Assembly: GCA_019750135.1 (NCBI GenBank)
Contig: JAIEOV010000010.1
Span: 248,001-312,000, forward strand
Direction: 5' to 3'
Length of the DNA stretch: 64,000 bases
From: Reyranella sp.
GTDB lineage: Bacteria > Pseudomonadota > Alphaproteobacteria > Reyranellales > Reyranellaceae
Under the pieces are notes generated by a model. That model was not told where the DNA came from. It saw only the letters and a list, made by a program, of their open reading frames with translations, and made no database searches. The translations under genes were made by a program, and so were the position numbers. Below, piece by piece: positions 16,554 to 26,872 of this stretch (positions are counted from its first letter, which is position 1; every line of letters starts with the position of its first letter).

Positions 16554-17912
16554 ATGACCACGTTGCGCGTCCTGATCTGGTTCGCCGTCGCCGCCGTGGC
16601 GATGCTGGGCGCCGTGTGGCTGGCCGAGCGGCCGGGCACGGTCACCGCCGAATGGCACGGCTGGCGACTCGACAGCAGCGTCGGCGTGCTGCTGGTGGCG
16701 CTGATCGTCCTGATCGGGCTCTGCATCGGCGGCTGGCTGCTCTATCGCTGGATCGTCGGCGCGCCGTTCGCCCTGCTCGAAGGCTGGGGCGAGAGCCGCA
16801 AGAAGCGCGGCTACCGCGCGCTGACGCAAGGCCTGGCCGCCGTCGCCGCCGGCGATGGCGCCGAAGCGCAGAGACACGCCAGGAAGGCCGAGCAGCTTCT
16901 CGCCGAGCCGCCGATCACGCTCCTGCTGTCGGCGCAGGCCGCCCAGCTCGCCGGCGACCGCGACGGCGCCAACCGGGCCTTCACCGCCATGCTGGAGGAC
17001 GACCACACCGCCTTCCTCGGGCTGCGCGGCCTGATCGGCCAGGCCTTGCGCGAGGGCGACCAGGCCAAGGCGCTGGCCTATGCCGAGCGCGCCTTCAAGC
17101 TGAAGCCGCAGACGCCCTGGGTGGTGCATTCGCTGTTCGACATGCAGGCACAGACCGGCCAGTGGAAAGCCGCGCAGGACACGCTGGAGACCGGCCAGCG
17201 CCGCAAGGTCGTCACGGCCGACAAAGGCCGCACGCTGAAGGCCTTGCTGCTGGTCGAGCGCAGCCGCGCCGCCGAGCGCGACGGCAATGTCGCCGATGCG
17301 CTGACCCTGGCGCGCGAGGCCTTTGCTCTTGCCCCCGAGCGCATCGCCGTCACCCAGCGCTTCGCCGGGCTGCAGATCAAGGCGGGCGACGGCAAGCGCG
17401 CGCAGAAGACGCTGGAGCGCGGCTGGGCGCTGGCGCCGCATCCCGACCTCGCCATGCTCTATCTCGAAGCGTCGGGCGAGAACGATCCGCTGAAGCGCAT
17501 CGGCGTCATCCGCCGGCTGGTGGCGCATAACGAGAACGACATCGAAAGCCAGCTGGCGCTGGCCCAGGTCTCGCTCGAGGCCAACCTGTGGGGCGAGGCG
17601 CGGCGGCATCTCGAGATCGCCGGCGGCACCAGCCCGCCGGTGCGCGTCTGCCGCCTGATGGCCGAGGTCGAGGAGCGTTCGGGCGCGGAGCAGGCCAAGG
17701 TGCATGACTGGCTGGCCCGCGCCGCCGATGCGCCGGCCGACCGCGCCTGGCGCTGCACCGCCTGCTCCGCCCAGCACGAGACCTGGCGCTCGGTGTGCGA
17801 GAGCTGCGGCGCCTTCGGCACCTTGCAATGGCGGGCGCCCGGAACGTTCGGCCATGTGCTGCCGCCGGAAACGCGGGCGGAGCTGGAGTTCGCCAGCAGC
17901 GAAAAGAAGTAG
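16554..17912 (+). CDS. hemY: HemY, TPR-containing inner-membrane protein
   Basis: 452 residues. Two N-terminal membrane helices (about 5-25 and 43-65) are followed by the conserved WIVGAPFALLEGW segment and a run of TPR-like helices (ALTQGLAAVAAGD, ALREGDQAKALAYAERAF, LAREAFALAPERI). The C-terminus has two CxxC pairs (CTAC and CESC, about residues 402-420), a zinc-ribbon tail common in alphaproteobacterial HemY. HemY is linked genetically to haem synthesis but has no proven catalytic activity; it is unrelated to protoporphyrinogen oxidase of the same name. It is co-transcribed with the HemD-Mic60 fusion. Confidence 0.85.
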   Translation: MTTLRVLIWFAVAAVAMLGAVWLAERPGTVTAEWHGWRLDSSVGVLLVALIVLIGLCIGGWLLYRWIVGAPFALLEGWGESRKKRGYRALTQGLAAVAAGDGAEAQRHARKAEQLLAEPPITLLLSAQAAQLAGDRDGANRAFTAMLEDDHTAFLGLRGLIGQALREGDQAKALAYAERAFKLKPQTPWVVHSLFDMQAQTGQWKAAQDTLETGQRRKVVTADKGRTLKALLLVERSRAAERDGNVADALTLAREAFALAPERIAVTQRFAGLQIKAGDGKRAQKTLERGWALAPHPDLAMLYLEASGENDPLKRIGVIRRLVAHNENDIESQLALAQVSLEANLWGEARRHLEIAGGTSPPVRVCRLMAEVEERSGAEQAKVHDWLARAADAPADRAWRCTACSAQHETWRSVCESCGAFGTLQWRAPGTFGHVLPPETRAELEFASSEKK

Positions 17913-17943
17913 AACGATAAGAAGTAAACGGGAAGGAAACGCG

Positions 17944-18960
17944 ATGTTCGAGACGACGCTGGCAGGAAGCCTGCCGAAACCCTCGTGGCTCGCCACACCC
18001 AACGTGCTCTGGGCACCCTGGACTCTGACCGGCGCGCCGCTGCTCGAAGCCAAGGACGACGCCACCGCGCTCGCCATCCGGCGCCAGGAGGAAGCCGGGC
18101 TCGATATCGTGAGCGACGGCGAGCAGGCGCGGCAGCACTTCGTGCACGGTTTCCTTGCGGAGGTCGACGGCGTCGACTTCGACAAGAAGGTGCGCATGGG
18201 CATCCGCAACAATCGCTATGACGCCGACTGTCCCACCGTCACCTCGGCGCTGAAGCGGCGCAAGTTCGTGCATGAGCGCGAGGCGCGCGTCGCCCGCGCC
18301 GCGACCAGCCGCAAGCTCAAGTTCACCCTGCCCGGACCGATGACCCTGATCGACACGCTGGCTGACGGTTTTTACGGCGACCGCGTGAAGATGGCGTTCG
18401 CCTTCGCCGAGCTCCTGAACCAGGAGGCGAAGGATCTCGAGAAGCTCGGCGTCGACGTCGTGCAGTTCGACGAGCCTGCCTTCAACGTCTATCTCGACGA
18501 GACCGTCGAGTGGGGCGTGCCGGCGCTGGAGAAGGCGGCCGAGGGGCTCACGTGCACGACGGCGGTGCACATCTGCTACGGCTACGGCATCGAGGCCAAC
18601 ATCAAGTGGAAGGAGACGCTGGGCGAGAGCTGGCGCCAGTACGAGAACACCTTTCCGGCGCTCGACCGCAGCGGGATCCAGCAGGTCTCGCTGGAGTGTC
18701 GCGAGAGCCACGTGCCACCCGAGCTGATGAAGCTCCTGCCCAACAAGACCGTGCTGGTCGGCGCGATCGACGTCGCTTCGGACAAGGTGGAGACGCCGGA
18801 GGAAGTGGCGGCGACACTGAAGCTGGCGACCAGGTACGTCGACCCCGAGCGCATCCAGGCCTGCACCAACTGCGGCATGGCGCCGATGACGCTGGCAACG
18901 GCGTACGGCAAGCTGCGCGCGCTGGCCGAGGGCGCGGCGCTGGCGAGGAAGACGCTGTAA
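17944..18960 (+). CDS. Core-type cobalamin-independent methionine synthase
   Basis: A 338-residue protein corresponding only to the C-terminal catalytic barrel of MetE. Zinc-ligand motifs are visible: His and Cys in AVHICYGYG, Glu in VSLECRESH and Cys in ACTNCGMAPM. The family transfers a methyl group to homocysteine from a B12 or folate donor; core enzymes lacking the N-terminal folate-binding half have been described with other methyl donors. The ATG at 17944 has GGAAGGA just upstream. It follows hemY by 31 bases and may be read through, though there is no obvious functional link. The true methyl donor cannot be read from sequence. Confidence 0.8.
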   Translation: MFETTLAGSLPKPSWLATPNVLWAPWTLTGAPLLEAKDDATALAIRRQEEAGLDIVSDGEQARQHFVHGFLAEVDGVDFDKKVRMGIRNNRYDADCPTVTSALKRRKFVHEREARVARAATSRKLKFTLPGPMTLIDTLADGFYGDRVKMAFAFAELLNQEAKDLEKLGVDVVQFDEPAFNVYLDETVEWGVPALEKAAEGLTCTTAVHICYGYGIEANIKWKETLGESWRQYENTFPALDRSGIQQVSLECRESHVPPELMKLLPNKTVLVGAIDVASDKVETPEEVAATLKLATRYVDPERIQACTNCGMAPMTLATAYGKLRALAEGAALARKTL

Positions 18961-19085
18961 TCGGAGCGCGTCACCGCGCGTTGCTTCGGTCGCACTGAAT
19001 CGAGTCAGCACCAATTGAAACACTGCGCCGATGGCGCGCGACGGAGGGCGTCCTACACTTGCATGGCTCGTAGAGGAGCCATCGC

Positions 19086-19805
19086 ATGGCCGCGCTCTCC
19101 GCATTCATCTTCTGGTGTCGCCACCAAGGCACGTTCTGGCTGATGGCGTTGCCGATCGCCGGGCTGGCGGCAGCCATCGCCTACGTGCTCGACACCCGTC
19201 GCGAGTTCATCGACTGGCAGCACCACTGGAGCTGGGATCTGCTGTTCACGCTCATCTACGCGATGTTCCTCGATCGCTGGATCAAGGAGGCGCTGCTCGA
19301 GGATGCGCTGCCGTGCGACGAGGTCGACGAGATGCGGCGCTCGACTGTCGCGGTGCGCTTCCTGACCTTCGCCGCCGCGCTCTGCCTGCTGGCGATCATG
19401 ATGGCGCCCAGCCCCTATATCGAGCTGAACGCGGTGGCCTGCGCCGCGGCCGCTTCAGTGTTCGTGATGCTGCTGCCTTCGTTGGCCGCCAACAAGCCAC
19501 TGTCGCTGCACGAGGCCTTCGTGCTGGGACGGCCGGTGCAGTCGCATCTCTTCCTGCTGATCGGCGGGGCGATCCTGGTGTCGCTGCTGACCGGGCTCGG
19601 CCTCACCCTGGTCGCGATGATGCTGCCCGCCAAGCCATGGGTCGTGGCGATGGTCGCCGGCCTGCAGCGCGTGGTCGACTGCCTGCTGCTGGCGGGCGTC
19701 GGCTATGGCCTGGCCAGCTTCTTCCGCACGCTCACCGATTGGCAGCAGCCCGAGCCCGCCGATCACCCGTTCCGCGGCCTGCGGCTGCGGGCGAAGAAGG
19801 CGTAA
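19086..19805 (+). CDS. Hypothetical integral membrane protein
   Basis: 239 residues with about five predicted membrane segments: FWLMALPIAGLAAAIAYVL near residues 16-35, DLLFTLIYAMFL, FLTFAAALCLLAIMMA, LFLLIGGAILVSLLTGLGLT and a last helix near VVDCLLLAGVGYGLASFF. GAGGAG lies eight bases before the ATG. I do not recognise a family. It stands alone between the methionine synthase gene and a REP doublet, and convergent mutS follows. Confidence 0.6.
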   Translation: MAALSAFIFWCRHQGTFWLMALPIAGLAAAIAYVLDTRREFIDWQHHWSWDLLFTLIYAMFLDRWIKEALLEDALPCDEVDEMRRSTVAVRFLTFAAALCLLAIMMAPSPYIELNAVACAAAASVFVMLLPSLAANKPLSLHEAFVLGRPVQSHLFLLIGGAILVSLLTGLGLTLVAMMLPAKPWVVAMVAGLQRVVDCLLLAGVGYGLASFFRTLTDWQQPEPADHPFRGLRLRAKKA

Positions 19806-19859
19806 GGGAGCGCGGGCCTCCGGCCCGCTCATCAATGCGGGCCGGAGGCCCGCGCTCCC
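19806..19859. repeat. REP-type doublet (inverted pair)
   Basis: Two 23-base arms (19806-19828 and 19837-19859) are perfect reverse complements around an 8-base loop. Each arm has a GGGAGC head and its own small hairpin, GCGGGCC-TCC-GGCCCGC, as in REP/BIME units. The element fills the gap between the convergent stops of the membrane-protein gene and mutS and probably ends or protects both transcripts. A near-identical doublet occurs at 41023-41081. Confidence 0.85.
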
Positions 19860-19860
19860 G

Positions 19861-22527
19861 TCAAGACTTGAGGCGCTGCCTGAGGCTGTAGAGCAGTTCG
19901 AGCGCTTCGCGCGGCGAGAGCTCGTCGGGATTGATCTCGCCCAGCGCCTTCTCGACTTCGGATTCCTGCGGCTTGGCCACTCCGCCGGCGGGCCGCGTCG
20001 GCGCCGCGGCAAACAACGGCAGGTCGTCGGCCAGTCGCGTCACCGCGCCCGACTGCTCGCCCTTCTCCAGCGCCGCCAGCACCTGCTCGGCGCGCGCCAC
20101 CACGGCAGCCGGCAATCCGGCGAGCTGGGCGACGTGGATGCCGTAGGAACGGTCGGCCGCTCCCGGCGCCACCTCGTGCAGGAACACGACCTCGTTCTGC
20201 CATTCCTTGACGCGCATGGTGTAGGGCGCCAGCGCCGCCAGGCGCTCCTTGAGCGCGCCCAGCTCATGGAAGTGCGTGGCGAACAGCGCGCGGCAACGAT
20301 TGAGGTCGTGCAGATGCTCGAGCGTCGCCCAAGCGATCGACAGACCATCGAAGGTCGCCGTGCCGCGTCCGATCTCGTCCAGGATGACCAGGCTTCTGGC
20401 CGTCGCCTGATTCAGGATCGCCGCGGTCTCGACCATCTCGACCATGAAGGTCGAGCGGCCGCGCGCCAGGTCGTCGGCCGCACCGACGCGGCTGAACAGG
20501 CGATCGACGATGCCGATGGTGGCGCTCTTGGCCGGCACGAACGATCCCGCCTGCGCCATGATGGCGATGAGCGCGTTCTGGCGCAGGAAGGTCGACTTGC
20601 CGGCCATGTTGGGGCCGGTCAGCAGCCACAGCCGTCGCGCTTCGCCCAAGTTGCAATCGTTGGGGACGAACGCCGAACCGCCCTGCCGGACCAGCGCCGC
20701 TTCGACGACGGGATGGCGGCCGCCTTCGATGGCGAAGGCGGGCTCGTCGCTCAGCCCCGGCCGCACATAGTTCTCACCGGCCGCGAGCTCGGCCAAAGCG
20801 GCAGCGACATCGAGACTGGCGAGCGCGCGGCCGGCCGCAGCGACGTTGCTCGCCACCTCCATCGCCTTGGCGACCAGCTCGTCGAAAATCGCAAGCTCCA
20901 GCGCCAGTGCGCGATCGGCGGCGCGGCCGATGCGGGTTTCGAGATCGGCCAGCTCGGCGGTGCTGAAGCGCGTGGCGTTGGCCATCGACTGGCGGCGCGT
21001 GAAGCCGAGCTTGGCCAGATCGAGCTTGTCGGCGTGCGTCGCCGACACCTCGATGTGGTAGCCGATCATGTTGTTGTGCCGGATTTTCAGCGACGGCACG
21101 GCCGTCGACGTCCGGTATTTGGCTTCGAGCGCCGCTACCGTCTTGCGGCTGTCATCGCGCAGCGTGCGCTGCTCGTCGAGCTCGCTGCGATAGCCCTGGC
21201 GGATGAAGCCGCCGTCGCGCGCGAACAGTGGCGGCTCGTCGGCCAACGCTTCGGCGAGCGCCGTGATCAACAGGCGATGGTCGGAGCACGCCGCGACAAT
21301 GGCGGCGAGCGGCGTCGGTGGCGGCGCCAACGCTTCGGGCTCGGCCTGCAGCATCGCCGCCAACGCCTCGGCCGAGTCGAGGCCGTCGCGCAAGGCCAGA
21401 AGATCGCGCGGACCGCCGCGGCCGACTGACAGACGCTGCAGGGCGCGCTCGATGTCGGGCGTGCGACGGAGCGCTTCGCGCACGCGCTCCCGCACGGCCG
21501 GGCGTTCGACGAAGAGCTGCACCAGGTCGAGGCGGCGCTCGATCTCGGCGCGATCGGTCAGCGGCGCGGCAATGCGCTCGGCCAGCAGGCGGGCGCCGGG
21601 ACCGGTGAGGGTGCGGTCGATGGTGGCCAAAAGGCTGCCGTCGCGGCGGCCGTCCAGCCCGCGCACCAGCTCGAGATTGCGGCGCGTGGCGGGATCGATC
21701 TCCATCGTGCCGTCGGCGCGCACGCGGTGCGGCGGCGCCAGGGCCGGCAGCTTGCCCGCCTGGGTGAGCTCGACATAGTCGAGCAACGCGCCGCAGGCCG
21801 CGACCTCGGCGCGCGAGAAGGCGCCGAAGCTGTCGAGCGCCGCGACCTTGAAGGCCGACTGCAGGCGCTTGCGCGCGTTGTCGCTGTCGAAGCGCGCCGA
21901 GGGCAGCGGCGTCAGCACGGCGTTCCACTCTTCCAGCGCGGCCTTCAAGGGCTCGCGCGCCAGCAGGCGGTCGGGCACCAGGAGTTCGCCCGGCGCGAGC
22001 CGCGCCAGCGCCGCCGCCAACTGGCCGGCCTCGATGGGCTGGGCGGCGAAGTCGGCGGTCGACAGATCGAGCCAGGCCAGCGCCAGCTCGCCCTGGGCCT
22101 CGGCCAGGGCGGCGAGGTAATTGTGGCTGCGCGCATCGAGCAGGGAGTCTTCGGTCAACGTGCCGGGCGTGATCACCCGCACCACGGCGCGCTCGACCAC
22201 CGACTTGGCGCCGCGCTTCTTTGCCTCGGCCGGGTCCTCGGTCTGCTCGCAGACGGCAACCTTGAAGCCCTGCCGGATCAGGCGCGACAGGTAGGCTTCG
22301 TGGCTGTGCACGGGGACGCCGCACATCTTGATGTCTTCGCCCAGGTGCTGGCCGCGCTTGGTCAGCGCGATGTCCAGCGCCGCCGCAGCCTTCACGGCGT
22401 CGTCGAAGAACAGCTCGTAGAAATCGCCCATCCGGTAGAACACCAGGTGGCCGGGATGCGCCGCCTTGATCGCCAGGTACTGGCGCATCATGGGCGTGGC
22501 ATCGGCCGGGATGTTGGCGGTTGTCAT
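19861..22527 (-). CDS. mutS: DNA mismatch repair protein MutS
   Basis: 888 residues from ATG 22527 (a GTG at 22542 would add five). MutS recognises mismatches and recruits MutL. The order is complete: the mismatch-binding N-domain with the Phe-Tyr-Glu signature GDFYELF, connector, core/lever, clamp, and the ATPase with Walker [10 protein letters not shown] near residue 640, the STFMVEM signature, Walker [11 protein letters not shown] and the ATHFHEL switch. The C-terminal tail ends in the conserved [15 protein letters not shown] helix (here [15 protein letters not shown]). No mutL is nearby. Transcription is away from the long solenoid gene, which lies behind it on the same strand. Confidence 0.97.
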   Translation of the reverse strand: MTTANIPADATPMMRQYLAIKAAHPGHLVFYRMGDFYELFFDDAVKAAAALDIALTKRGQHLGEDIKMCGVPVHSHEAYLSRLIRQGFKVAVCEQTEDPAEAKKRGAKSVVERAVVRVITPGTLTEDSLLDARSHNYLAALAEAQGELALAWLDLSTADFAAQPIEAGQLAAALARLAPGELLVPDRLLAREPLKAALEEWNAVLTPLPSARFDSDNARKRLQSAFKVAALDSFGAFSRAEVAACGALLDYVELTQAGKLPALAPPHRVRADGTMEIDPATRRNLELVRGLDGRRDGSLLATIDRTLTGPGARLLAERIAAPLTDRAEIERRLDLVQLFVERPAVRERVREALRRTPDIERALQRLSVGRGGPRDLLALRDGLDSAEALAAMLQAEPEALAPPPTPLAAIVAACSDHRLLITALAEALADEPPLFARDGGFIRQGYRSELDEQRTLRDDSRKTVAALEAKYRTSTAVPSLKIRHNNMIGYHIEVSATHADKLDLAKLGFTRRQSMANATRFSTAELADLETRIGRAADRALALELAIFDELVAKAMEVASNVAAAGRALASLDVAAALAELAAGENYVRPGLSDEPAFAIEGGRHPVVEAALVRQGGSAFVPNDCNLGEARRLWLLTGPNMAGKSTFLRQNALIAIMAQAGSFVPAKSATIGIVDRLFSRVGAADDLARGRSTFMVEMVETAAILNQATARSLVILDEIGRGTATFDGLSIAWATLEHLHDLNRCRALFATHFHELGALKERLAALAPYTMRVKEWQNEVVFLHEVAPGAADRSYGIHVAQLAGLPAAVVARAEQVLAALEKGEQSGAVTRLADDLPLFAAAPTRPAGGVAKPQESEVEKALGEINPDELSPREALELLYSLRQRLKS

Positions 22528-22627
22528 GCTACTGTCGGGCACGACAGCGGTTTAGCATGCCGGGGGCCCCGGCGACTTGGGGGCCAATTGGGGGAAACCG
22601 CCCCGCCGCCGGACGGCAGCCGTGCGT

Positions 22628-25600
22628 TCAACCCGGTATGCGACGAAACACGCCGGTCCAGGTGAATGCCGCCAAGGCGACGATGATCCAGCCGATCATC
22701 GCATATAGCGCCTTGAGGATCCTGGCGAACGGCCACTCGTTCGATACCTCGCACTTGTCTTCCATGTGCAGGTCGAGAACCGGCAGCATCGTGTCCAAGG
22801 GGTACAGGAGCGTGCTGATGTCGACGTCAGTGCAGGCGATGTCGCGCGTATCTATCCTGTCGTAATGACGAAACTGAATGCTTCCATCCGGCTTCCGGAC
22901 ATCCAAATTCGGCACGAACTGCGGCGACGCGAGACGGGCATTGGGGTCACTGAGCGATCGGACGATTTCGACGCCAGTTGTCGCCTTCACCAGAATCGGC
23001 TCGTTTTTCTGCGAGAGCGCGATCCACGTCGCGAAGACTCCCAGCGCCCACCAGAATGCCACCGTGAGCAAGGCCCGGTTCGGCAGGTAGCCGCAGCCGA
23101 AGCCGAGGCGGTAGAGCTTCATGAAGAAGCGAGAGAGTACTTCGTCAGCGCCACAGCGTGTTTGATGGGCGGCTCGTTCATTGAGCAAACGTCGAGCATC
23201 GTAGTGGTGTCCCATCGTGAACAGAGCCTGCGCCGCCTGTTCATGCGGTTGGGGGAAATAGTCCTCTCGGGTTGGGCTGTCGCCAGGGTATTGCCTTAGC
23301 AGCCAATCTCGGCGCGCTACCCAGATGTTTTGCGGCACTTCACGATCAAACAGCTTCTTCAGCCACCAAGTTCGATATTCGCTATTCAGCCACCACATTC
23401 GAGGATTCTCACCTGGCGAGGGCTCGGGGGGCGACTCCCAAGGCCCAAAGCGATCGTAGGTGAAGCCATCCAGCCTCAGTTGAACCCCGTGCAATTGCGT
23501 CTTGTCGCCGGCTCTAGTCAAAGACGGTACAGGACCCCAATTGTTGCCGCCGTCGTCATCGAGATCACCGACACGGCCACCACGAAGAGAGGCCTCGCCC
23601 AACGACTCTCGCTTCAAACGAATGTACCAGCGGTGACTGACGCGGCCGTTGTCGAAGATCAGGGCCTTGCCTCGGTCCTTCTCGTCGGGCCCGTAGCGCT
23701 CCGATCTGAAGCAACCATCGCACGACAGGTCACCGCTGATATCCACCGCCTGGAGATCGACGTCTCCATCGGCTCTGAATTCCCTGAACTTGCCGGGCTG
23801 CTGGGCGTCGGCATCCGTGAGATACACGTCTCCCATCACCTTGGCGCTTTCCAGCGACAGCGCCGTCCCCTGGGGGTTATCGAAGTGCGTGGCCGTGCAC
23901 GTGATACCGGCCCCGATTCTCGTGTGGGACAGATCGACAAAGCCACGCGCCTCGAACGGAAAGTCTTTGCTCGCCTCCATCACGACCTTGTCATTGACCA
24001 CGCCGCCATAGAGCGAAAACGTGGGAAGCTTTTCCTCACGCCTGTACCCCTGGGCGCGCCTCTGGCCGTGCAGGTTCGCGCCGCGACAACGCAGCCGCCC
24101 TTTGATCGTGGTCCTGAAAAAGAGAATTTGGCCCTTGGCCTTGAAGCGGCGTCCCTGATCGGCACTGAGCTCGACATCGCCGCCGATCGAGGCGTCAACG
24201 GCGCGCAGGACTACGGGCTCAGTCTTGTTCATGTTCTTGAGCCTGGCTCCAGTCAGATCGAGGTTTCCGCCGATTTGTGCGCGATCCAGAGACACCACTC
24301 CGCGTCCTTCAAACCGGTGATGCTCGGTCGACTTCAAAAGGACGCCTCCGGTGATCACCGCATCATTGAGGGACAAGGCAATCTTCGAACGGCCAAAAAA
24401 GAACGCGCCGTCGCACTTCAGGTCTCCTTCGATCCTGGCGTGCTCGAACAGCACGGATCCCTTGGCAACGAACGGATCGTTGTCCGAGTGCAGCAGGAAC
24501 ACTTCGCCGCGGATCGTCGCCTGATTGAAGCGCATGGCGGGCGGCAATTCCTCGGCCGGCTTCCGATCGCGGAGTCCGGGCGGTTCGCTCTGCCTGAAGA
24601 GCGCTCCTTTGCAGCTCAGTCCGCCTCCGATCGTGCATCCCCATCCGGATACCGATCCGCGGGACTTGAACTGGAAGGAACTCGATGAGTCGAAGAAGAC
24701 GTCGCGAGCTATCTCGGCACTGTTCAGGCTGACGGTATAGTCGAGTGGATTGTCGAGCTGGGCGCCTCTGAAGAACAGCTCACTGCCGATCTTCGCCCCG
24801 TTCAGGCAGATCAGGCCGCGGGCCTCGAACGTGTGCCGCTTGTCGTCCGCTACGCCCAGCAGGGCCTTGCCGAGAATCCGGGCCTGTCGCAGATCCACCG
24901 CCATGGGACCGTCAGGAATATGCTCGGCATTGTGTGGTCGCCATGCCCTATCGGTATTGTCGACCACTCTTCCGAACTCGCCGATATCCAGATGCTGACC
25001 GACCTTCGCACCGTTGAACACCAGGTTCCTGTCCAGGCTGACGCCGTAGAGATCGACGAGTCCCTTCGCTTCGAATCTGTCGTCGCCATCCGAGCACAGG
25101 AACACGCTGCCGCGAACCCCCGTCTCATTCATGTAGAGCGCGAAGAGCTCGCCGTCTCCCGACAGCTTCGCTCCCTGCATGCGGACTTCGCCGCCGACAG
25201 TGACTCTCGTGAGACCCACCGCTCCCTTCGCCTCGAAGCAGTTGGAGGAGGTGGTGGACTTCTTCAGGATGAGATTGGCATCCACCTGCGCGCCGCTGAG
25301 CAGAAGCGCATCCGGATGACCGACCAACGCGGCACCCATGAAATCGAGCGAGTTCTTGACCGAAACACCGCGCAGACAGACGGTGCCCCGGGCTTCGAAC
25401 CGGTGCCTTTCCTTATGTTCGTCGAATAGCACGTCGCCACCGACTCGCGTGCCGTCCATGACCAGACTTTCCTTGGCGCCATTGTCGACGCGGGCGCCGC
25501 GAAAAGACACGCGGCCGCCAACCTCGGCGTTGACGATGCTTACGGCACCATCGGTCTCGAAGCGATGCTCGTCGGAGCAGTTGAGAAGAAGGTCAGCCTT

Positions 25601-26212
25601 CACCGCCAAGCCATTCATGGAAAGAGCACGCCGGTCTTCGCCGCAGGCGAACAGGATGGCGCCCATGAGATGCACGGATCCGCCGATGTTGCTCTGATCG
25701 AGGAACAGGCGGCATCGGCCGCCACTGCGGCCAAGATTGCGCGCCTCGAAGTTGGCGCCGACCACGACATCCCGAAGATCGATGGAAATCGCGCTCGCGG
25801 GCATGAACCTCATGTCATTGAGAAACAGGTTGCGCTCCACGCGAAGGCCCGACGCAGCCAGGCCGGCGATTCGCGAGCGATCGAGTCTGACGGACGTCCA
25901 CGCGGAGTCGCTGAGGTCGATGCCGCCCGCGATTTCGCAGTCTGTCAGTGAGAGCGGAGGCAAGGGGGCGGTCGACGACCCGATGCCGGTCAACTGCAGC
26001 TCGCCATCGACGATGACGTTTTCGAGGGCGATCGACATCGGCGCCACGGCCACATTCGTCAACCGCATCACCACGACGTTGCGCAGAAACGAACCCCGTA
26101 TCGTTCTATCTTCGTCTTTCAGTTCCGTTTCGAAATGAGCGATCCTTCCTTCTCGCAAACAGTCGAGCACGACTGTTTCGGCGGACGTATCCGCTTCCAG
26201 TAGCATGGTCAT
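22628..26212 (-). CDS. Large repeat (beta-solenoid-like) membrane-anchored protein, unknown function
   Basis: 1194 residues with no catalytic motif I recognise. From about residue 200 to 800 there are around eleven degenerate 50-65 residue repeats, each opening with F-x-A-[RK]-G (HRFEARG, CFEAKG, RFEAKG, PFVAKG, PFEARG), then a hydrophobic rung, a GA or GxxI turn (IGGNLDLTGARL, VGGRVSFRGARV) and a second rung. This pattern suggests a right-handed solenoid related in style to pentapeptide or bactofilin-like proteins. A Trp-rich linker follows, then an ALFTMGHHYDARRLLNERA helix and two C-terminal membrane helices (about 1055-1075 and 1165-1190) flanking an ~85-residue loop with two Cys. Local GC is lower than in neighbours. 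Some databases label such proteins membrane-associated oxidoreductases, without visible support here. Confidence 0.7.
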   Translation of the reverse strand: MTMLLEADTSAETVVLDCLREGRIAHFETELKDEDRTIRGSFLRNVVVMRLTNVAVAPMSIALENVIVDGELQLTGIGSSTAPLPPLSLTDCEIAGGIDLSDSAWTSVRLDRSRIAGLAASGLRVERNLFLNDMRFMPASAISIDLRDVVVGANFEARNLGRSGGRCRLFLDQSNIGGSVHLMGAILFACGEDRRALSMNGLAVKADLLLNCSDEHRFETDGAVSIVNAEVGGRVSFRGARVDNGAKESLVMDGTRVGGDVLFDEHKERHRFEARGTVCLRGVSVKNSLDFMGAALVGHPDALLLSGAQVDANLILKKSTTSSNCFEAKGAVGLTRVTVGGEVRMQGAKLSGDGELFALYMNETGVRGSVFLCSDGDDRFEAKGLVDLYGVSLDRNLVFNGAKVGQHLDIGEFGRVVDNTDRAWRPHNAEHIPDGPMAVDLRQARILGKALLGVADDKRHTFEARGLICLNGAKIGSELFFRGAQLDNPLDYTVSLNSAEIARDVFFDSSSSFQFKSRGSVSGWGCTIGGGLSCKGALFRQSEPPGLRDRKPAEELPPAMRFNQATIRGEVFLLHSDNDPFVAKGSVLFEHARIEGDLKCDGAFFFGRSKIALSLNDAVITGGVLLKSTEHHRFEGRGVVSLDRAQIGGNLDLTGARLKNMNKTEPVVLRAVDASIGGDVELSADQGRRFKAKGQILFFRTTIKGRLRCRGANLHGQRRAQGYRREEKLPTFSLYGGVVNDKVVMEASKDFPFEARGFVDLSHTRIGAGITCTATHFDNPQGTALSLESAKVMGDVYLTDADAQQPGKFREFRADGDVDLQAVDISGDLSCDGCFRSERYGPDEKDRGKALIFDNGRVSHRWYIRLKRESLGEASLRGGRVGDLDDDGGNNWGPVPSLTRAGDKTQLHGVQLRLDGFTYDRFGPWESPPEPSPGENPRMWWLNSEYRTWWLKKLFDREVPQNIWVARRDWLLRQYPGDSPTREDYFPQPHEQAAQALFTMGHHYDARRLLNERAAHQTRCGADEVLSRFFMKLYRLGFGCGYLPNRALLTVAFWWALGVFATWIALSQKNEPILVKATTGVEIVRSLSDPNARLASPQFVPNLDVRKPDGSIQFRHYDRIDTRDIACTDVDISTLLYPLDTMLPVLDLHMEDKCEVSNEWPFARILKALYAMIGWIIVALAAFTWTGVFRRIPG

Positions 26213-26390
26213 GTCTTGGTTTCTCTCCCAAGGTGATACTAAGCCCTAGGTTGCGATCAATGGAAGAGGCAAAGGCAGTGGCTCGCGAGAATGCGAACTC
26301 GACTTACAACTTCACTATGTGTGCGGCGCTAGCCGGTTCGAGCAAAATAGGCGTAGCCTGTCGTTAGCCTGAGGCTTCGAGGGAATCATT

Positions 26391-26870
26391 TTGCACTGGT
26401 TCGAGGCAGTTGACCGCGCCTTGGGACGACTGATCGAGGCAGGGCGCTGGCTGGTGCTGCCGGTGGCGCTGATCCTGTTCCTGCAATGGCCGTTGCGCGA
26501 CTTCGTCCGGGCCTATTCGCGCGAGGCCAACGACCTCGGGCAATGGATCTTTGCGCTCTACGTCAGCCTTGCCATGACTTTCGCCACGCGCGAGCGCACG
26601 CATCTTGCCGTCGATGCCATCGCCCATGGCTACAGCGAGCGTCTGCGCGGCCTGATCGCGCGCTGGGGCAGCTTTGTCTGCGTGGCGCCGTGGGCGGCCT
26701 TCATGATCTGGACGGTAGGACCCACCGTGCAGCGCTCGGTGATGGCGCTGGAGAAATTCCCCGACACCAACAATGCCGGCTACTTCCTGATCAAGGTCGC
26801 TGCCTTGCTGCTGGCGCTGCTGGCATTGATGCAGGCGATTATCGACCTGCTGCGGCCGGCGAGGCGCTGA
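26391..26870 (+). CDS. TRAP transporter small permease (DctQ type)
   Basis: 159 residues with four predicted membrane helices (LVLPVALILFLQWPL, WIFALYVSLAMTFA, FVCVAPWAAFMIWTV, IKVAALLLALLALMQAI) and the ERTHLAVD segment after helix 2 typical of DctQ subunits. The start is TTG with AGGGA seven to ten bases upstream. The large permease follows after two bases. No binding-protein gene is adjacent, so the substrate is unknown; C4-dicarboxylate or related acids are suggested only weakly by the malic enzyme downstream. Confidence 0.82.
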   Translation: MHWFEAVDRALGRLIEAGRWLVLPVALILFLQWPLRDFVRAYSREANDLGQWIFALYVSLAMTFATRERTHLAVDAIAHGYSERLRGLIARWGSFVCVAPWAAFMIWTVGPTVQRSVMALEKFPDTNNAGYFLIKVAALLLALLALMQAIIDLLRPARR

Positions 26871-26872
26871 GC

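Noticed and set aside
23500..26000. Possible CRISPR-like or DNA tandem repeat
   Set aside because: The repetition is at protein level (F-x-A-x-G blocks of variable length); DNA repeats are not conserved and there are no spacers.
19861..26212. mutS and the solenoid gene as one defence island
   Set aside because: MutS is an ordinary housekeeping copy, no nuclease, helicase or methylase is adjacent, and 100 bases separate the two genes.
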